DNA of 5,793 nucleotides from JAZDEL01 sp043820655 (GTDB lineage Archaea > Iainarchaeota > Iainarchaeia > Iainarchaeales > JAZDEL01): contig JBDRDO010000034.1 of assembly GCA_043820655.1 (NCBI GenBank), positions 1-5,793 of the forward strand, written 5' to 3'. How positions within the stretch are numbered: position 1 is the stretch's first letter; every line of letters starts with the position of its first letter. Below are positions 4,376 to 5,793 of this stretch, in pieces. Position numbers and translations under genes: made by a program. A model generated the notes under the pieces. The model was not told the origin of the DNA. It made no database searches and was given only the letters and a program-made list of their open reading frames with translations.

Positions 4376-5581
4376 ATGAATGAAGTAAAATTAACGAACC
4401 TGGCCCTTAATTACCTCCTTGCCGAGCTTCGCCCTTTGTTAGAGGGCGCTTTCCTAAACCGCGTTCAGGAGGTTGACCGCGAGATTTACAAGATTAAAAT
4501 GCGCACCCCTGAAGGCAGCCGCGACCTCATACTCTGCCCGCAGGCGCTGTATCTCACCCAGTATAAAATTCCCGCAAAGCAGAACATGCATGGCTTTGGC
4601 GCCTTCCTGAATAAGCACTTAAAAAACAGGAAAATTGCGCGCGTAACCCAGCACAACTTTGACAGGGTTGCAGTCCTTGAAATCGGGGAAGTCGGCGGTG
4701 TGGAAACAACGCAGGAAGGGCGCGCCGGAAAGGCAGAGCGGGGCACACAGAAGGGCGGCTATTATCTTGTCATTGAATTCCTCGCGGACTTTAATATAAT
4801 CCTCCTTGACGGCGAGAAAATAATCCTCCAGCCATTGCACAGGCAGCAATGGAAAGACCGCACAATAAAAAAAGGCGAGCCCTATAAATTTCCCCCCGCC
4901 CGCGGTCTTAACCCTGCGGAATTGAAGCAGGCTGAACTGCAAAAAATATTTGCGCAGAGCGCTGATGATGCCGTGCGCACACTTGTTAAAAACATAAACA
5001 TAGCCCCTGTTTTTGCCGAGGAAGCACTGCACCTTGCGAAAATAGATAAGCACACTGCCGCTAAAAAACTAAATCCTGCCGAACTTAAGCGCCTTAATGC
5101 AGGCATCCTTGCCCTTCACCTTGCGCCATCTGGCACGCGCAAAAACCCCGCACTCTTCAAAAACACCCTGCTCCCTTTTGCTTTACAATCCTTTCCCGAT
5201 GCAAAGGAAATTGATTCCCTGAACAATTACTTGGATGAGATGTATTCCGCTGAGCACCTCACAAAGGAGGGCGCCGAGCAAACAGAGGAAATTTCCAAGG
5301 AGCGCAGGAAAACAGAGTATTATCTCGCACAGCAGACCGCGGCACGCGACACCCTGCAAAAGAAGTCGGATGAAAGCGCACGCGCTGCGGAATTGATTTA
5401 CACGCATTTTCCCGCGCTTGAGGAACTAATAAGCGCGCTGAAGGATGCGGAAAAAAAGAAAATTCCCGCAAAAGAAGTTATGTATAAGATGCAATCTGCG
5501 GCAAAGAAGGGCAATACATCAGCAAAACTGTTTGTTGATTACAATCCTAAGAATAAGGAACTAATCGTAGATTTGGAATGA
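4376..5581 (+). CDS. NEMF/Rqc2/FbpA-type NFACT protein, truncated before NFACT-R
   Basis: This is a homologue of NEMF/Rqc2 (RqcH in bacteria), which binds the large ribosomal subunit carrying a stalled nascent chain and peptidyl-tRNA and supports C-terminal tailing. NFACT-N is clear: LAELRPLLEGAFLNRVQEVD (14-33), FGAFLNKHLKNRKI (74-87), the key QHNFDR motif with D96 and R97, IEFLADFNIILLD (133-145) and PYKFPPARG (169-177). Helix-hairpin-helix repeats follow (about 202-240, INIAPVFAEEALHLAKIDKHT), then the first coiled-coil helix (about 292-335) and the middle domain, ending LFVDYNPKNKELIVDLE. Family members usually run to 550-700 aa with a second coil and NFACT-R; both are missing after residue 401. 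The Asp usual near residue 9 is Ala10 here. Residues 108-128 form a Gly-rich insertion. The stop overlaps an ATG (ATGA), and the -1 frame after it still resembles the family. It may be a broken gene, a split gene or a naturally short form. Confidence 0.88.
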   Translation: MNEVKLTNLALNYLLAELRPLLEGAFLNRVQEVDREIYKIKMRTPEGSRDLILCPQALYLTQYKIPAKQNMHGFGAFLNKHLKNRKIARVTQHNFDRVAVLEIGEVGGVETTQEGRAGKAERGTQKGGYYLVIEFLADFNIILLDGEKIILQPLHRQQWKDRTIKKGEPYKFPPARGLNPAELKQAELQKIFAQSADDAVRTLVKNINIAPVFAEEALHLAKIDKHTAAKKLNPAELKRLNAGILALHLAPSGTRKNPALFKNTLLPFALQSFPDAKEIDSLNNYLDEMYSAEHLTKEGAEQTEEISKERRKTEYYLAQQTAARDTLQKKSDESARAAELIYTHFPALEELISALKDAEKKKIPAKEVMYKMQSAAKKGNTSAKLFVDYNPKNKELIVDLE

Positions 5582-5630
5582 AAATGGATGAAAGGGCAAA
5601 TATGATTTGCAATGAATTCCCAACCAAGGG
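5578..5630 (+). pseudogene. Remnant of the NEMF coding frame after a -1 frameshift
   Basis: The frame starting at the ATG overlapping the NEMF stop reads MKMDERANMICNEFPTKG and a little more before running antisense to the PRC-barrel gene. Joined to the preceding IVDLE it lines up without gaps to the start of the second coil in NEMF proteins (pattern V-D-L/V-x-L-x-L-S-x-x-A-N-A-x-x-Y-Y-x-x-K). It may be a frameshifted remnant, or a very short ORF coupled through ATGA. The comparison is from memory of the family, so it needs an alignment. Confidence 0.45.
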
Positions 5631-5793
5631 CTATTCCGCAGAAGCGGAACTAAGCTCCCTTTCATCCACAATAAACACATCGCTCACTGCTGTCACAGCG
5701 GAGTACGGAATCTTTATTGTACGTTCCTTTAGGTTTGCTCCTTTCGCCACCTTACTGTCCCTGTCAACCTCAACAAGCAGGAACTCTATGTCC
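5631..5793 (-). CDS. PRC-barrel domain protein, C-terminal part (runs off the window)
   Basis: Only the last 53 residues are in the window; the 5' end lies beyond base 5793. The visible part reads DIEFLLVEVDRDSKVAKG, then TIKIPYSAVTAVSDVFIVDE and a short Ser/Glu tail before the TAG stop at 5631-5633. IPYSAV..V.DVFIV is the typical last strand pair of the small archaeal PRC-barrel proteins (usually about 80-100 aa). These are related to the PRC barrel of RimM and of photosynthetic reaction-centre H subunits; the archaeal stand-alone forms have no agreed function. The gene converges on the NEMF-like gene with 49 bases between stop codons. The opposite strand is also open through this region, but only this strand gives a recognisable family. 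Confidence 0.75.
   Translation of the reverse strand, partial: DIEFLLVEVDRDSKVAKGANLKERTIKIPYSAVTAVSDVFIVDERELSSASAE
5634..5649. repeat. Perfect 6-bp inverted repeat at the convergent gene ends
   Basis: TTCCGC, then the AGAA loop, then GCGGAA. It lies within the last codons of the PRC-barrel gene, just inside the convergent junction. It could form a hairpin in transcripts from either strand and damp read-through, but it has no T-run after it, so a terminator role is only a possibility. Confidence 0.4.

Noticed and set aside
5570..5585. Programmed -1 frameshifting at the end of the NEMF-like gene
   Set aside because: No slippery heptamer is present (the local sequence is TTTGGAATGAAAATG), and the shifted frame does not lead to the missing domain before meeting the convergent gene.
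5578..5793. A full plus-strand gene starting at the ATGA overlap and running to the window end
   Set aside because: The frame stays open, but after about 18 codons it is Ser/Thr-rich and antisense to a recognisable PRC-barrel domain. Only the first part is kept, as a possible NEMF remnant.

Overview
The window looks archaeal. Most genes have an AT-rich TATA-like box about 26-28 bases before the start codon and no Shine-Dalgarno sequence, which is the leaderless promoter pattern. The protein set fits too: a stomatin/slipin SPFH protein, a NEMF/Rqc2-type NFACT protein and a small PRC-barrel protein. The genes are short and tightly packed. A lineage such as DPANN (Micrarchaeota/Diapherotrites-like) or an uncultured euryarchaeote is possible, but the sequence does not settle this. 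No rRNA or tRNA is present, and no gene-free stretch exceeds about 160 bases.

Layout. Bases 1-2949 hold four minus-strand genes. From their 5' end they are a DUF1003 membrane protein (2497-2949), a 2,4-diaminopentanoate dehydrogenase-like NAD(P)-binding protein (1402-2406), an unrecognised 129-151 aa protein (921-1310 or 921-1376), and a membrane-anchored SPFH/slipin protein (73-882). At least three of the four have their own TATA box, so this is a run of separately promoted co-directional genes and not one clear operon. Bases 3001-4345 are an IS200/IS605-group element of the tnpB-only (IS1341) type. It has a left-end imperfect hairpin, an intact TnpB nuclease gene with the full RuvC DED triad and zinc finger, and a train of hairpins over the 3' end of tnpB that ends in the right end; this train is the expected position of the omega RNA. 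From 4376 a NEMF/Rqc2 homologue runs rightwards. It stops at residue 401, before the second coiled-coil helix and the NFACT-R domain. A minus-strand PRC-barrel gene, cut by the window edge, converges on it from the right (5631-5793).

The most interesting points are these. (1) Removing 3001-4345 joins the flanks into a perfect 18-bp palindrome, AAGTTATTTAAATAACTT. This defines the insertion site to the base and places it at the TATA box of the NEMF-like gene. (2) The TnpB guide, read from the flank next to the right end, would therefore be the core promoter of that same gene. (3) The NEMF-like gene is truncated. Its lost reading frame can be followed for about 18 more codons in the -1 frame, where it still resembles the family, before it meets the PRC-barrel gene. 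It also has Ala in place of the conserved N-terminal Asp of the family. Together these suggest a ribosome quality-control factor that has lost, or split off, part of its function in this lineage, or else a real lesion or an assembly error.
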